Below, piece after piece: positions 50,317 through 58,965 of a DNA stretch of 64,000 nt. Source of the DNA: Bog-375 sp049698695 (GTDB taxonomy: Bacteria; Acidobacteriota; Terriglobia; Bryobacterales; Bryobacteraceae). The first letter of the stretch is position 1. Each line of letters starts with the position of its first letter. The position numbers and the translations under genes are program-made. The notes under the pieces were generated by a model. It worked only from the letters and a program-made list of their open reading frames with translations. It was not told the DNA's origin and ran no database searches. The stretch spans positions 1 to 64,000 of the forward strand of contig JBAVYH010000094.1 of assembly GCA_049698695.1 (NCBI GenBank). The letters run 5' to 3'.

Positions 50317-50805
50317 ATGACTGTAGACGAAATACGAGAGCTGATCCAGTTGGCGTCGGAAACGGGGATCGCGGAACTGGAAGTGCAGCGCGGCGACAAC
50401 CGCGTGCGCATCCGCCGCGCCGCGTTTGCGGCGCAGGAGATCGTGCTGGCGCCGCCGTCCTACGCGGCAGCGGGGCCGGTACAGGCGGCGCCGGCGGCGG
50501 CTCACGCAGCGGCCCCTGCGGAACCGCCGGAGCCCAAGGACCTGGAAAAAGCGGCCGACGCCAGCCTCACACTGGTGAAATCGCCCATTGTCGGCACCTT
50601 TTATGAGTGTCCTTCGCCAGGCGCGCCGCCGTTCGTGCGCCTGGGCGAGAAGGTGCAGCCGGGCAAAGTGCTGTGCATCATCGAATCCATGAAGCTGATG
50701 AACGAGATCGAATGCGAGACCTCGGGCATCCTGGAAAGCAAGCTGGTGATGAACGGGCAGCCGGTGGAGTACGGGGAGGCGTTGTTTGCCATCCGTACCG
50801 TTTAA
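50317..50805 (+). CDS. accB: Biotin carboxyl carrier protein of acetyl-CoA carboxylase
   Basis: Carries the biotin that shuttles carboxyl groups to acetyl-CoA in fatty acid synthesis. The biotinylated lysine is in IIESMKLMNEIE; the flexible Ala/Pro-rich linker (AAAGPVQAAPAAAHAAAPAE) is present, and the BCCP thumb KSPIVGTFYECPSPGAPPFV. Length 162. It overlaps accC by 20 bases. No efp gene precedes it, unlike in many genomes. Confidence 0.97.
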   Translation: MTVDEIRELIQLASETGIAELEVQRGDNRVRIRRAAFAAQEIVLAPPSYAAAGPVQAAPAAAHAAAPAEPPEPKDLEKAADASLTLVKSPIVGTFYECPSPGAPPFVRLGEKVQPGKVLCIIESMKLMNEIECETSGILESKLVMNGQPVEYGEALFAIRTV

Positions 50806-52162
50806 GAAAATACTCATCGCCAACCGCGGCGAAATTGCGGTCCGGGTCATCATGGCGTGCAAGGAGCTGGGCATCCACACGGTCGCCGTGTATTCGGAAG
50901 CCGACAGCTACAGCTCCCACGTGCGTTACGCCGACCAGGCCATCTGCATCGGCCCGGCCAAGAGCGTGCGCAGCTATCTGAACATGGCGGCGATCATCAG
51001 CGCGGCGGAAATCACCAACGTGAACGCCATTCATCCCGGCTATGGGTTTCTGAGCGAGAACGCCGGCTTCGCCGAAGTGTGCGAGACCTCCGGCATCAAG
51101 TTCATCGGCCCCAAATCCGGCGTGATCCGGCTGATGGGCGTCAAAGAGCAGGCACGGGCCTTCATGCGCGAAATGGGGGTTCCGGTGCTGCCCGGTTCGC
51201 CCGGCGTGCTGGCCAGCCCGGAGGAGGCCCTGGAGCTGGCCGAAAAGATCGGCTACCCGGTGATCCTGAAGGCCTCGGCGGGCGGCGGCGGGCGCGGCAT
51301 GCGCGTCGTCAACAACGCCAGCGACCTGCCCGGGCTGTTCGCCCAGGCGCAGCAGGAAGCGGGTGCCGCGTTCAGCTCGGCCGACCTGTATCTCGAGAAG
51401 TTCATCGCCGCGCCGCGCCACATCGAGTTTCAGATTCTGGCCGACGAACAAGGCAACGTGGAAATCCTCGGCGAGCGCGAATGCAGCATCCAGCGGCGCC
51501 ACCAGAAGCTGATCGAGGAATCGCCTTCGCCGGTGGTGACTGACGCGCAGCGCGAGGAAATTTCCGCGGTGCTGCGCAAGGCGATTCGGGCAGCCGGTTA
51601 CACCAACGCGGGCACGGTCGAGTTCCTGATGGACGAGACCGGCAAGCTGTACTTCATCGAAGTGAATGCCCGCGTGCAGGTGGAGCACCCGGTGACCGAG
51701 TTCGTCACCGGCGTGGACATCGTGAAAAGCCAGATCCGCATCGCGCAGGGCGAGACGCTGCCGCAGATTCTGACGGGTCCGGTGGAAATGCGCGGTCACG
51801 CCATCGAGTGCCGCATCAACGCGGAGAACCCGGAGACGTTCGCGCCCTCGCCCGGCCGCATTACCGGCTTCCATCTCCCCGGCGGCATCGGCGTGCGCGT
51901 GGACACGTGGGTCTATACCGACTGCGTGATTCCGCCCTATTACGATTCGCTGGTGGCCAAGCTGATCGTTCACGGCAACGACCGCGCCGAGGCTATCGCA
52001 CGTATGCGCCGCGCCCTCGACATGTTCGTCATCGAGGGAATTCACACCTCGATTCCGCTGCACCAGCGAATCCTGGCCGACCCCGATTTCCAGGCCGGCC
52101 GCTTCGACACCAGCTTCATCAACCGCTTCATGCCCGCCGCCAAAGCGGCGAAGCAGGGATAG
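50786..52162 (+). CDS. accC: Biotin carboxylase subunit of acetyl-CoA carboxylase
   Basis: ATP-dependent carboxylation of biotin. KKILIANRGEIAVRVI at the N-terminus, the ATP-grasp glycine loop KASAGGGGRGMRVV, ERECSIQRRHQKLIEE and EVNARVQVEHPVTE are intact. Length 458. It starts at TTG 50786: GGGGAGG at 50773-50779 sits six bases upstream, inside accB, so the overlap is genuine coupling. It pairs with AccB; the carboxyltransferase genes accA and accD are not in the window. Confidence 0.97.
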   Translation: MPSVPFKKILIANRGEIAVRVIMACKELGIHTVAVYSEADSYSSHVRYADQAICIGPAKSVRSYLNMAAIISAAEITNVNAIHPGYGFLSENAGFAEVCETSGIKFIGPKSGVIRLMGVKEQARAFMREMGVPVLPGSPGVLASPEEALELAEKIGYPVILKASAGGGGRGMRVVNNASDLPGLFAQAQQEAGAAFSSADLYLEKFIAAPRHIEFQILADEQGNVEILGERECSIQRRHQKLIEESPSPVVTDAQREEISAVLRKAIRAAGYTNAGTVEFLMDETGKLYFIEVNARVQVEHPVTEFVTGVDIVKSQIRIAQGETLPQILTGPVEMRGHAIECRINAENPETFAPSPGRITGFHLPGGIGVRVDTWVYTDCVIPPYYDSLVAKLIVHGNDRAEAIARMRRALDMFVIEGIHTSIPLHQRILADPDFQAGRFDTSFINRFMPAAKAAKQG

Positions 52163-52230
52163 CCGGCTACCCCCCACTGACCGGCGGCGCTGTGCTGTTT
52201 TGATCTGTCGCAATGCGCCACGTGCCCCGC

Positions 52231-52446
52231 TCACTCGGCCAGGCGCGTCTTGCGCCGCATTTTTCCGGCCCAGCGCAAATAGCCGGCCAGCTCGCGCCGC
52301 TGGCGCCACGCGAAACGCCAGAAATCGGCGAACCCGATGCTTTCGGCGTGAACGCCCCAGTAAGTCTCGACGCGCCAGCGCAGGTAAGGGCTGCGCCACG
52401 GACACAGGCGGTAGCCGCGGGCCATGCGCCAGAGCAGAGCGAGCAT
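52231..52446 (-). CDS. Small basic aromatic hypothetical protein
   Basis: 71 residues, very rich in Trp (9) and Arg (about 16): MLALLWRMARGYRLCPWRSP and later WRFAWRQRRELAGYLRW. Its ATG overlaps the stop of the upstream VWFA gene by one base (TAATG), so it is translated from the same message. No signal peptide; it may be an amphipathic membrane-surface protein. Similar short proteins seem to be found in acidobacteria, from memory and unchecked. Confidence 0.7.
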   Translation of the reverse strand: MLALLWRMARGYRLCPWRSPYLRWRVETYWGVHAESIGFADFWRFAWRQRRELAGYLRWAGKMRRKTRLAE

Positions 52447-53426
52447 TAGTGCGATTTCAGGGCGTTCGAGGCCGGGGGCGGCATAACCTGTTCTGGAGTG
52501 GCGTAATAGCCGCTGCGCGTGCGCACGGACAGGTGTCCCGGCGCATTCAGCGCGATTCGGATCTGGCGGTAGGAACCGTCCATGGCGATGTTGGTGGGGG
52601 AGTACTCGATGGTGTACTGGCTGCGAATGTCGCGCGCCACCTCCGCTGCAATGCGGTCGACGTCGCTGAGATCCTTGGGGAAGAACGCTTCGCCGCCGGT
52701 CGCCACCGTCAACTCCTCCAGTGCCCGCTTGGCGCGCACAGCTTCGCGCCGCTCTTCCTCGCTCAACAGGCCCACCGCGTAGATCAACACTTCGCTTTGC
52801 TGCGAGGCCTTCACCAGGTTCTCCAGGCTGATGATGCTGGAATTGTCGTTGCCGTCGGTCACCACCACCAGCACCTTCTTGTCGCGGTGGCCCTTCTGCT
52901 TGATGTGGTCGATGGACATGCGGATGGCGTCCCGCATGGCCGTTCCGCCGCGCGAATCGATGCGCGAAAGCGCCTCTTCCATGTCGGCGATGTTATTGGT
53001 GAAATCCTCGTTGTGGGGCAGATCGAGGTAGGCGTCGTCGTTGAAATTGACGACGAAGACCTCGTCCTCTTTGTTGGATGCCTTGACCAGGTCCAGCGCC
53101 GCGGCAGCCACCTTGGCGCGCTTGTCGCGCATGCTGCCGCTATTGTCGATGATGAGCCCCAGCGACACCGGCACATCCTCGCGCCTGAACTCTTTGATCG
53201 CCTGCGGCACGCCATTTTCGGTAACCGAAAAAGCCGATTCGGGAAGGTCCGTCACCAGGTGGCCGTTCTTGTCCACCACCGTGGTGTGACAGACCACCAG
53301 GCGGGTGTCGGCGCGAAACACCACGGGCGCTTCTTCCCCTTCCGGAGGCGCCACGGGTTTCTCCTGGCCGAAAGCGGCCAGCGCGACGAACAGGGCCGGC
53401 ACCCACCGGCTATTGCGAAGGAGCAT
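52446..53426 (-). CDS. Secreted VWFA protein of acidobacterial type (second of pair)
   Basis: A 326-residue exported protein: signal MLLRNSRWVPALFVALAAFG, an N-terminal beta domain (VVFRADTRLVVCHTTVVDKN, then DLPESAFSVTENGVPQAI), a von Willebrand A domain with MIDAS DNSGSMRDK and TDGNDNSS, and a C-terminal strand region (RSQYTIEYSPTN, RTRSGYYA). This layout is the acidobacterial VWFA-related family (TIGR03436). Probably binds ligands through Mg2+ in the envelope. It overlaps its paralogue by 17 bases and the small basic gene by one. Confidence 0.92.
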   Translation of the reverse strand: MLLRNSRWVPALFVALAAFGQEKPVAPPEGEEAPVVFRADTRLVVCHTTVVDKNGHLVTDLPESAFSVTENGVPQAIKEFRREDVPVSLGLIIDNSGSMRDKRAKVAAAALDLVKASNKEDEVFVVNFNDDAYLDLPHNEDFTNNIADMEEALSRIDSRGGTAMRDAIRMSIDHIKQKGHRDKKVLVVVTDGNDNSSIISLENLVKASQQSEVLIYAVGLLSEEERREAVRAKRALEELTVATGGEAFFPKDLSDVDRIAAEVARDIRSQYTIEYSPTNIAMDGSYRQIRIALNAPGHLSVRTRSGYYATPEQVMPPPASNALKSH

Positions 53427-54399
53427 AATATCCCAGTCTCCAGAAGGGCCGCAGCAGCGGCAAACCGCGCGGAGGAATCACCTTCACCACCACATGGCGG
53501 TACTTGCCGTCGCGATCCCGATTTAACGGGGCGTACCCCAGCACGTACTGGTTGCGCAATTCCACGCCGATTTTCGCCGCCACGTCTGGAAGCTCGTTCA
53601 AGTCGTCCACTTCGTACTGCCGCCCGCCGGTCTGCTCGGCGATGGTGGAGAGCAACGCCGGCCCGGCAGCTTCCTCCGGCGTCCGCGAGCGCGCCGGCCC
53701 TTCCTCGTAAATTCCAATCGCATAGATTTGGACGTCCGCTTCCCTCACCAGGTTCTTAATTTCCGTTTCCGTGTAGCGGCTGTTGTTATCGCCGCCGTCG
53801 GAGATGATGAGCAGCGCTTTTCGCGGATTCTTCGCCTGCTTCATGGTGTGCAAACCGAGAAAGACGGCATCGAGCAGCGCGGTCCGGCCCTTGGAAAAAG
53901 TGAACGTCAGGCGGTTCTGAATTTCCTCTAGATTTTGCGTGAAGGGCTGTACCAATTGGGCATTGTCGTTGAACTGGATGAGGAAAAACTCGTCCTCGGG
54001 GTTGGCAGTCTTGAAGAACTCGGAAACCGCCAGCCGCGATTTTTCCAGCTTGTGGCCCATGCTGCCGCTGCAATCGAAGATCACTCCCGCCGAAAGCGGC
54101 GCGTCTTCGCTCGAGAACTGGCTGATTTCCTGCTCCTTCCTGTCTTCGAATACTTTGAAATTCTCTTTTTCCAGGCCGGTGACGAAGCGGTTCATGGGAT
54201 CGGTCACGGTGACCGGAATCAGCACCAGGGTGCTATCCACGCGGATGTCCGCCTTGGGAAGAATCCGCTCCCGATCGGGCGGTTTGGGCCGCGGCACGAT
54301 GGTAGCGGGTGTGCCGCCGGGTTCCTGAGCATGCGCCACGCATGACAAACCCAGGAAGGCGGCGAGGACAACGGGCAGCTTACACCGGGACAGGAGCAT
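53410..54399 (-). CDS. Secreted VWFA protein of acidobacterial type (first of pair)
   Basis: A 329-residue exported paralogue: signal MLLSRCKLPVVLAAFLGLSC then VAHAQ (a Cys is present but no clear lipobox), beta domain (DSTLVLIPVTVTDPMNRFV), MIDAS DCSGSMGHK, SDGGDNNSRY, and the C-terminal RNQYVLGYAPLNRD and RLGYYAPSQ. Same family as the next gene, with little identity outside the motifs. First gene of a three-gene operon VWFA-VWFA-small basic protein, divergent from kdsB across 62 bases. Confidence 0.92.
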   Translation of the reverse strand: MLLSRCKLPVVLAAFLGLSCVAHAQEPGGTPATIVPRPKPPDRERILPKADIRVDSTLVLIPVTVTDPMNRFVTGLEKENFKVFEDRKEQEISQFSSEDAPLSAGVIFDCSGSMGHKLEKSRLAVSEFFKTANPEDEFFLIQFNDNAQLVQPFTQNLEEIQNRLTFTFSKGRTALLDAVFLGLHTMKQAKNPRKALLIISDGGDNNSRYTETEIKNLVREADVQIYAIGIYEEGPARSRTPEEAAGPALLSTIAEQTGGRQYEVDDLNELPDVAAKIGVELRNQYVLGYAPLNRDRDGKYRHVVVKVIPPRGLPLLRPFWRLGYYAPSQ

Positions 54400-54450
54400 A
54401 GGCTGTCAGGCCAGCATTTCTATCCCAAGTCTATCACAGGGATTTTATGG

Positions 54451-54456
54451 TATGAT
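54451..54456 (+). promoter_or_regulatory. -10 box for kdsB
   Basis: TATGAT lies six bases before the GTG start of kdsB, so the transcript should begin at or within a base or two of the start codon, implying a leaderless message. No convincing -35 was seen. Confidence 0.35.
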
Positions 54457-54461
54457 CGCGT

Positions 54462-55208
54462 GTGCCCCGTAAAATTCTGGGCGTAATTCCCGCACGATTT
54501 GCCTCGTCACGTTTTCCGGGCAAGGTTCTGGCGCTCCTCTCCTCCAAAACCGTTCTGCAGCACGTCTACGAGCGCGCCTGCCAGTCCCGTTACCTGACCA
54601 GCACCATCATCGCCACCGACGACGAGCGGGTTTACGAGGCAGCCAGGAGTTTCGGAGCGCCAGTGCGCATGACGCGCGCCGATCACCCCTCCGGCACCGA
54701 CCGGGTGGCGGAGATTGCCTCGGCCGAAGAGGCCGGCGTGGTGGTCAACATTCAAGGCGACGAGCCGCTGATCGATCCCGCCGCCATCGACGCCGCGATT
54801 CTGCCCGTGGTCCACGATTCCGACGTGGTGATGGCGACCCTGAAGAAAAGGATTGAAGACCCGCGCGAAATCACCGATCCCAACGTGGTCAAGGTGGTCA
54901 CCAACCGCGCTGGAGACGCGATTTACTTTTCGCGCTGCGCCATTCCCTATGCGCGGGAAGAGGGCGGCGCCTGGTTCAAACACGTCGGGATTTACGTGTA
55001 CCGGCGCGATTTCCTGCTCGGATATTCGCGCCTGCCGGTGGGCCCGCTCGAGCGCGCCGAGCGGCTGGAACAACTGCGCGCCATCGAGAACGGCTACCCC
55101 ATACGGGTAATCGAAACCGACTATGAGTCGCTGGGCGTGGATACGCTCGAGGACCTGGAACGGGTCTCGCGGCTCTTCGAAGCTTCCATGATGCCGGGGG
55201 TGAAATAA
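54462..55208 (+). CDS. kdsB: 3-deoxy-manno-octulosonate cytidylyltransferase
   Basis: Activates KDO with CTP to CMP-KDO for lipopolysaccharide. IPARFASSRFPGKVL (nucleotide loop), DHPSGTDRVAE, VVNIQGDEPLI and KHVGIYVYRRDFL are family signatures. Length 248. It starts at GTG 54462, with a TATGAT box immediately upstream. The next gene, pyrG, begins one base after its stop; pyrG makes the CTP it uses. It shows that the organism has an LPS outer membrane. Confidence 0.96.
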   Translation: MPRKILGVIPARFASSRFPGKVLALLSSKTVLQHVYERACQSRYLTSTIIATDDERVYEAARSFGAPVRMTRADHPSGTDRVAEIASAEEAGVVVNIQGDEPLIDPAAIDAAILPVVHDSDVVMATLKKRIEDPREITDPNVVKVVTNRAGDAIYFSRCAIPYAREEGGAWFKHVGIYVYRRDFLLGYSRLPVGPLERAERLEQLRAIENGYPIRVIETDYESLGVDTLEDLERVSRLFEASMMPGVK

Positions 55209-55209
55209 T

Positions 55210-56868
55210 ATGGCCAAATACATTTTCGTAACGGGCGGCGTGGTTTCGTCGCTGGGCAAGGGAATTGCCGCAGCTTCCATCGGCTGCCTGCTGGAAAGCC
55301 GCGGGTTGAAAGTCACCTGCCAGAAATTCGATCCGTACCTCAACGTGGATCCAGGCACCCTGAGCCCGTTCCAGCATGGCGAGGTTTTTGTCACCGACGA
55401 CGGCGCCGAAACCGACCTCGATCTCGGCCACTATGAACGCTTCACCCACGCCAAGCTCACGCAGGGCAACAACCTGACCTCCGGCCGCATCTATGAGCAG
55501 ATCATCGCCCGCGAGCGCCGCGGCGACTATCTGGGCAAGACCGTGCAGGTGATTCCACACGTCACCAACGAAATCAAGGCCGGGCTGAAACGGGTGGCGC
55601 AAGACGTGGACGTGGTGATTGCCGAAATCGGCGGCACGGTGGGCGATATCGAATCGCTGCCGTTTCTCGAAGCCATCCGCCAGATGCGGCGCGAGCAGGG
55701 CCGCGGCAACTGCCTGTTCGTGCACGTTACGCTGGTCCCCTGGATCGCGGCCGCGCAGGAGCTGAAAACCAAGCCCACCCAGCACAGCGTCAAGGAGCTG
55801 CGCGCCATCGGTATCCAGCCCGACATCCTGGTCTGCCGCTCGGAGCGCTTTATTTCGCAGGAGATGAAAGAGAAGATCGCGCTGTTTTGCGACGTAGATG
55901 TGGAAGCGGTGGTGACGGCGCGCGACGTCAAGAGCGTTTACGAAGTGCCGCTGATGTTCGCCGGCGAAGGCGTGGACGACATCGCCTGCCGCTTGCTGCA
56001 CCTCAACACCGGCGAGCGGAATCTGGACCGCTGGACCGCCATGCTGGAGCGGATGCAGAATCCGCGCGACGAAGTGACCATCGGCCTGGTGGGCAAGTAC
56101 GTGGAATACGAGGATTCCTACAAGAGCCTCAAGGAAGCCCTGCTGCACGGCGGCCTGGCGCACCAGTTGAAAGTGAACATTCACTGGATCGAGGCCGAAG
56201 GCGTGCTCGGTCCGGAGTGGGAGAAACAGCTCGAAGGCTACGACGGCATCCTGGTGCCCGGCGGGTTCGGCGAGCGCGGTATCGAGGGCATGATCAACTC
56301 GATCAGTTTCGCGCGCGAGCGCAAGGTGCCGTACTTCGGCATTTGCCTGGGCATGCAAACCATGGTGATTGAATACGCGCGTAACGTGTGCGGCCTGGAG
56401 GGCGCGAATTCGACCGAGTTCAACCCGGGCACACCGCACCGCGTCATCTTCAAGCTGCGCGAGCTCAAGGGCGTGGACGAACTCGGCGGCACCATGCGGT
56501 TGGGAAGCTGGCCCTGCAGGCTGGCGGAAGCGAGCTTCGCGTACCGGGCCTACGGCACGCGCGAAATTCAGGAGCGGCACCGCCACCGCTATGAATTCAA
56601 CCGCGAGTACGAAGACCGGCTGAAAGCGGCCGGCCTGCGCATCACCGGCGAGACGCCCGACAACACGTACGTCGAGATATGCGAGATCGCGGATCACCCG
56701 TGGTACCTGGGCTGCCAGTTCCATCCGGAGTTCAAGTCCAAGCCGATGGAGCCGCATCCGCTGTTCAAAGCGTTCATCGGCGCCGCCTACGAGTACCGGC
56801 AGCGCCGGCTGCGGGCGGCCATCGAGAGCCGCGACCGGGCGGAGACCACGTATTCCCATGGCGATTGA
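55210..56868 (+). CDS. pyrG: CTP synthase
   Basis: Makes CTP from UTP with glutamine nitrogen. The synthase half begins KYIFVTGGVVSSLGKGIAAA and has DPYLNVDPGTLSPFQHGEVF; the glutaminase half has the nucleophile Cys in YFGICLGMQ and the His-Glu pair in FHPEFKSKP. Length 552, standard. It lies one base after kdsB and overlaps kdsA by 11 bases. Confidence 0.98.
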   Translation: MAKYIFVTGGVVSSLGKGIAAASIGCLLESRGLKVTCQKFDPYLNVDPGTLSPFQHGEVFVTDDGAETDLDLGHYERFTHAKLTQGNNLTSGRIYEQIIARERRGDYLGKTVQVIPHVTNEIKAGLKRVAQDVDVVIAEIGGTVGDIESLPFLEAIRQMRREQGRGNCLFVHVTLVPWIAAAQELKTKPTQHSVKELRAIGIQPDILVCRSERFISQEMKEKIALFCDVDVEAVVTARDVKSVYEVPLMFAGEGVDDIACRLLHLNTGERNLDRWTAMLERMQNPRDEVTIGLVGKYVEYEDSYKSLKEALLHGGLAHQLKVNIHWIEAEGVLGPEWEKQLEGYDGILVPGGFGERGIEGMINSISFARERKVPYFGICLGMQTMVIEYARNVCGLEGANSTEFNPGTPHRVIFKLRELKGVDELGGTMRLGSWPCRLAEASFAYRAYGTREIQERHRHRYEFNREYEDRLKAAGLRITGETPDNTYVEICEIADHPWYLGCQFHPEFKSKPMEPHPLFKAFIGAAYEYRQRRLRAAIESRDRAETTYSHGD

Positions 56869-57679
56869 GTTCGGCGCCTTCGGCAGGGCGCACGCGGCGC
56901 CCCGTCCGCTGGTGTTGATCGCCGGACCGTGCGTGATCGAAAGCGAGGAGCACGTTTACCGGATGGCGCGCGGGATTCGCCACGCGGTGGGCGTCAACTT
57001 CGTTTTCAAAGCTTCGTTCGACAAGGCCAACCGCACCAGCCTGGACGCGTATCGCGGACCGGGTCTCGTCGAAGGCCTGCGCATTCTGGCGGGCGTCAAG
57101 GCGGAGGGCTTTTCCATCCTCACCGATATCCACGAACCGGCGCAGGCCGAACCCGCCGCCGCGGTGGCGGACATTTTGCAGATCCCCGCTTTCCTGTGCC
57201 GGCAAACCGATCTGCTGCTGGCGGCGGGCCGCACCGGCCGCATTGTCAACATCAAGAAGGGACAGTTCGTGGCGCCGCACGATATACACCGCGCGGCGGA
57301 AAAAGTGGCCTCCACCGGGAACGCGCAAGTGGTCATCACCGAGCGCGGCTCCTCGTTCGGCTACAACAACCTGGTAGTGGATATGCGCGGGCTCAAGATC
57401 ATGCGCGATGCGGGTTGGCCGGTGGTGTTCGACGCCACCCACAGTGTGCAACTGCCGGGTGGCGCCGGCGCGGTCTCCGGCGGGCAGCCGCAGTTTATCG
57501 AGCTGCTGGCGCGCGCGGCAGTCGCGGTGGGCGTGAGCGGCATCTTCGTCGAAGTGCACGACGCGCCGGAGAAGGCGCTTTCCGACGGCCCGAACGCGTT
57601 GCGGCTCGACCTGCTGCCGGAATTCTGGCGCAGGCTGCAGGCGATCGACGGCCTCGTAAAATCGCTGGACGCAGTCTAA
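56858..57679 (+). CDS. kdsA: KDO-8-phosphate synthase, metal-dependent type
   Basis: Condenses PEP and arabinose-5-phosphate to KDO-8-phosphate. LIAGPCVIESEEH carries the Cys that marks the metal-dependent class (E. coli-type enzymes have Asn). KASFDKANRTSLDAYRGPG, KKGQFVAPHD, TERGSSFGYNNLVVDM and FDATHSVQLPGG follow. Length 273. It overlaps pyrG by 11 bases, ending the kdsB-pyrG-kdsA operon. Confidence 0.97.
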   Translation: MAIEFGAFGRAHAAPRPLVLIAGPCVIESEEHVYRMARGIRHAVGVNFVFKASFDKANRTSLDAYRGPGLVEGLRILAGVKAEGFSILTDIHEPAQAEPAAAVADILQIPAFLCRQTDLLLAAGRTGRIVNIKKGQFVAPHDIHRAAEKVASTGNAQVVITERGSSFGYNNLVVDMRGLKIMRDAGWPVVFDATHSVQLPGGAGAVSGGQPQFIELLARAAVAVGVSGIFVEVHDAPEKALSDGPNALRLDLLPEFWRRLQAIDGLVKSLDAV

Positions 57680-57688
57680 CGTCGGACC

Positions 57689-57752
57689 GGTCCCCGGCCT
57701 GCCAACCGCCCCGTCGGGCACCGGGCAACCCGCTATCGGCAGGTCGGGGACC
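57689..57752. repeat. Inverted repeat after kdsA
   Basis: Arms 57689-57703 (GGTCCCCGGCCTGCC) and 57738-57752 pair in 14 of 15 positions, ten bases after the kdsA stop. It could act as a terminator, though no T tract follows. TACAAT at 57768-57773 just after it may be the -10 of the next gene. Confidence 0.7.
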
Positions 57753-57788
57753 CGCTGCACGCTACGCTACAATCAAGGCGAGCACAAC

Positions 57789-58937
57789 ATGAGACCTTGG
57801 CGAATCGGAGTGTTTCTCCTGCTCGGGCTTTCCCTGCTTGGGCAGAAACGGAATCGGGACCAACGGCATTGGACGGAAACGGAGGCCCGGCAGTGGTACG
57901 CGCGCGAAGCCTGGTTGGTGGGCGCGAACTTCATTCCCTCCACCGCCTCCAACGAACTGGAGATGTGGCAGGCGGACACGTTCGACCCGACCACGATCGA
58001 TCGCGAGCTGGGGCTGGCCGAAGGGCTCGGAATGAATACGGTGCGCGTGTTCTTGCACTACCTGGTCTGGCGCGAGGATGCAGCCGGGTTCGAACGGCGC
58101 ATCAACGTGTACCTCAAGACCGCCGAGCGGCACCACATCAAGACTCTGTTTGTGCTATTAGATTCGTGTTGGGACCCTTTCCCCGAAATCGGCCCGCAGC
58201 GTCCGCCGCAACCCGGCATCCATAATTCACGGTGGGTGCAAAGTCCCGGCGCGCCGTACTTGATGAACCCCAAGGAACATGACAGCGTGCTCGCCTACGT
58301 GCAGAGTATCATCCGGGATTTCGGAGACGACAAGCGAGTGCTGGCCTGGGACGTGTGGAACGAGCCGGACAACACCAACCAGGGCAGCTACGGCCCCACC
58401 GAGCCGGCCAACAAACTCGCGCTGGTGGAGGAGCTGTTGCCGCAGGTTTTCACTTACGCGCGCGCCGGTTTGCCCCAGCAGCCGCTGACCACCGGCCTTT
58501 GGCACGGTGACTGGTCGAGCCCCAGCAAGCTGACGGCAATCGAGAAACTCCAGCTCGACAATTCCGACATCCTCAGCTTCCACAGCTACGCGAAGCCCGC
58601 GGAATTCGAACAGCGCGTGGTTTGGCTGGAGGCCTTGCAGCGCCCTATCCTATGCACCGAGTACATGGCGCGGCCCAACGGCAGCACGTTTCAGAGCATC
58701 CTGCCGATCGCCAAGAAGCACAACATCGGCGCGTACAACTGGGGGCTCGTCGCGGGAAAAACGCAGACCTACCTGCCATGGGATTCCTGGCAGAAGCCGT
58801 ACATCGACCGCCAGCCCGCAGTCTGGTTCCACGATATCTTCCGCCCGGACGGCACGCCCTATTCGCCGGAGGAAGTCGCATTCCTCCGCTCTATTTTGGA
58901 GCGGGAAAAGCCGGCCAAGAACCCGCGCGGCAAGTGA
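57789..58937 (+). CDS. Exported clan GH-A glycoside hydrolase (GH5-like)
   Basis: A 382-residue exported enzyme with signal MRPWRIGVFLLLGLSLLGQ. The TIM-barrel acid/base Glu192 is in WDVWNEPDN and the probable nucleophile Glu291 in ILCTEYMAR; NTVRVFLHYLVW and DILSFHSYA are typical neighbours. It most resembles cellulase-like GH5 or related mannosidase/glucanase families; the exact family is unsure. It has its own -10 (TACAAT) and a short leader. Confidence 0.87.
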   Translation: MRPWRIGVFLLLGLSLLGQKRNRDQRHWTETEARQWYAREAWLVGANFIPSTASNELEMWQADTFDPTTIDRELGLAEGLGMNTVRVFLHYLVWREDAAGFERRINVYLKTAERHHIKTLFVLLDSCWDPFPEIGPQRPPQPGIHNSRWVQSPGAPYLMNPKEHDSVLAYVQSIIRDFGDDKRVLAWDVWNEPDNTNQGSYGPTEPANKLALVEELLPQVFTYARAGLPQQPLTTGLWHGDWSSPSKLTAIEKLQLDNSDILSFHSYAKPAEFEQRVVWLEALQRPILCTEYMARPNGSTFQSILPIAKKHNIGAYNWGLVAGKTQTYLPWDSWQKPYIDRQPAVWFHDIFRPDGTPYSPEEVAFLRSILEREKPAKNPRGK

Positions 58938-58965
58938 GCCCGCGCGGTTGCCGCACATCCTGGCT

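Noticed and set aside
50678..52405. 575-codon minus-strand frame antisense to accC
   Set aside because: AccC is certain; composition is that of a shadow frame.
54976..56859. 627-codon minus-strand frame antisense to pyrG
   Set aside because: PyrG is unambiguous on the plus strand; the antisense product has shadow-like composition and no motif.
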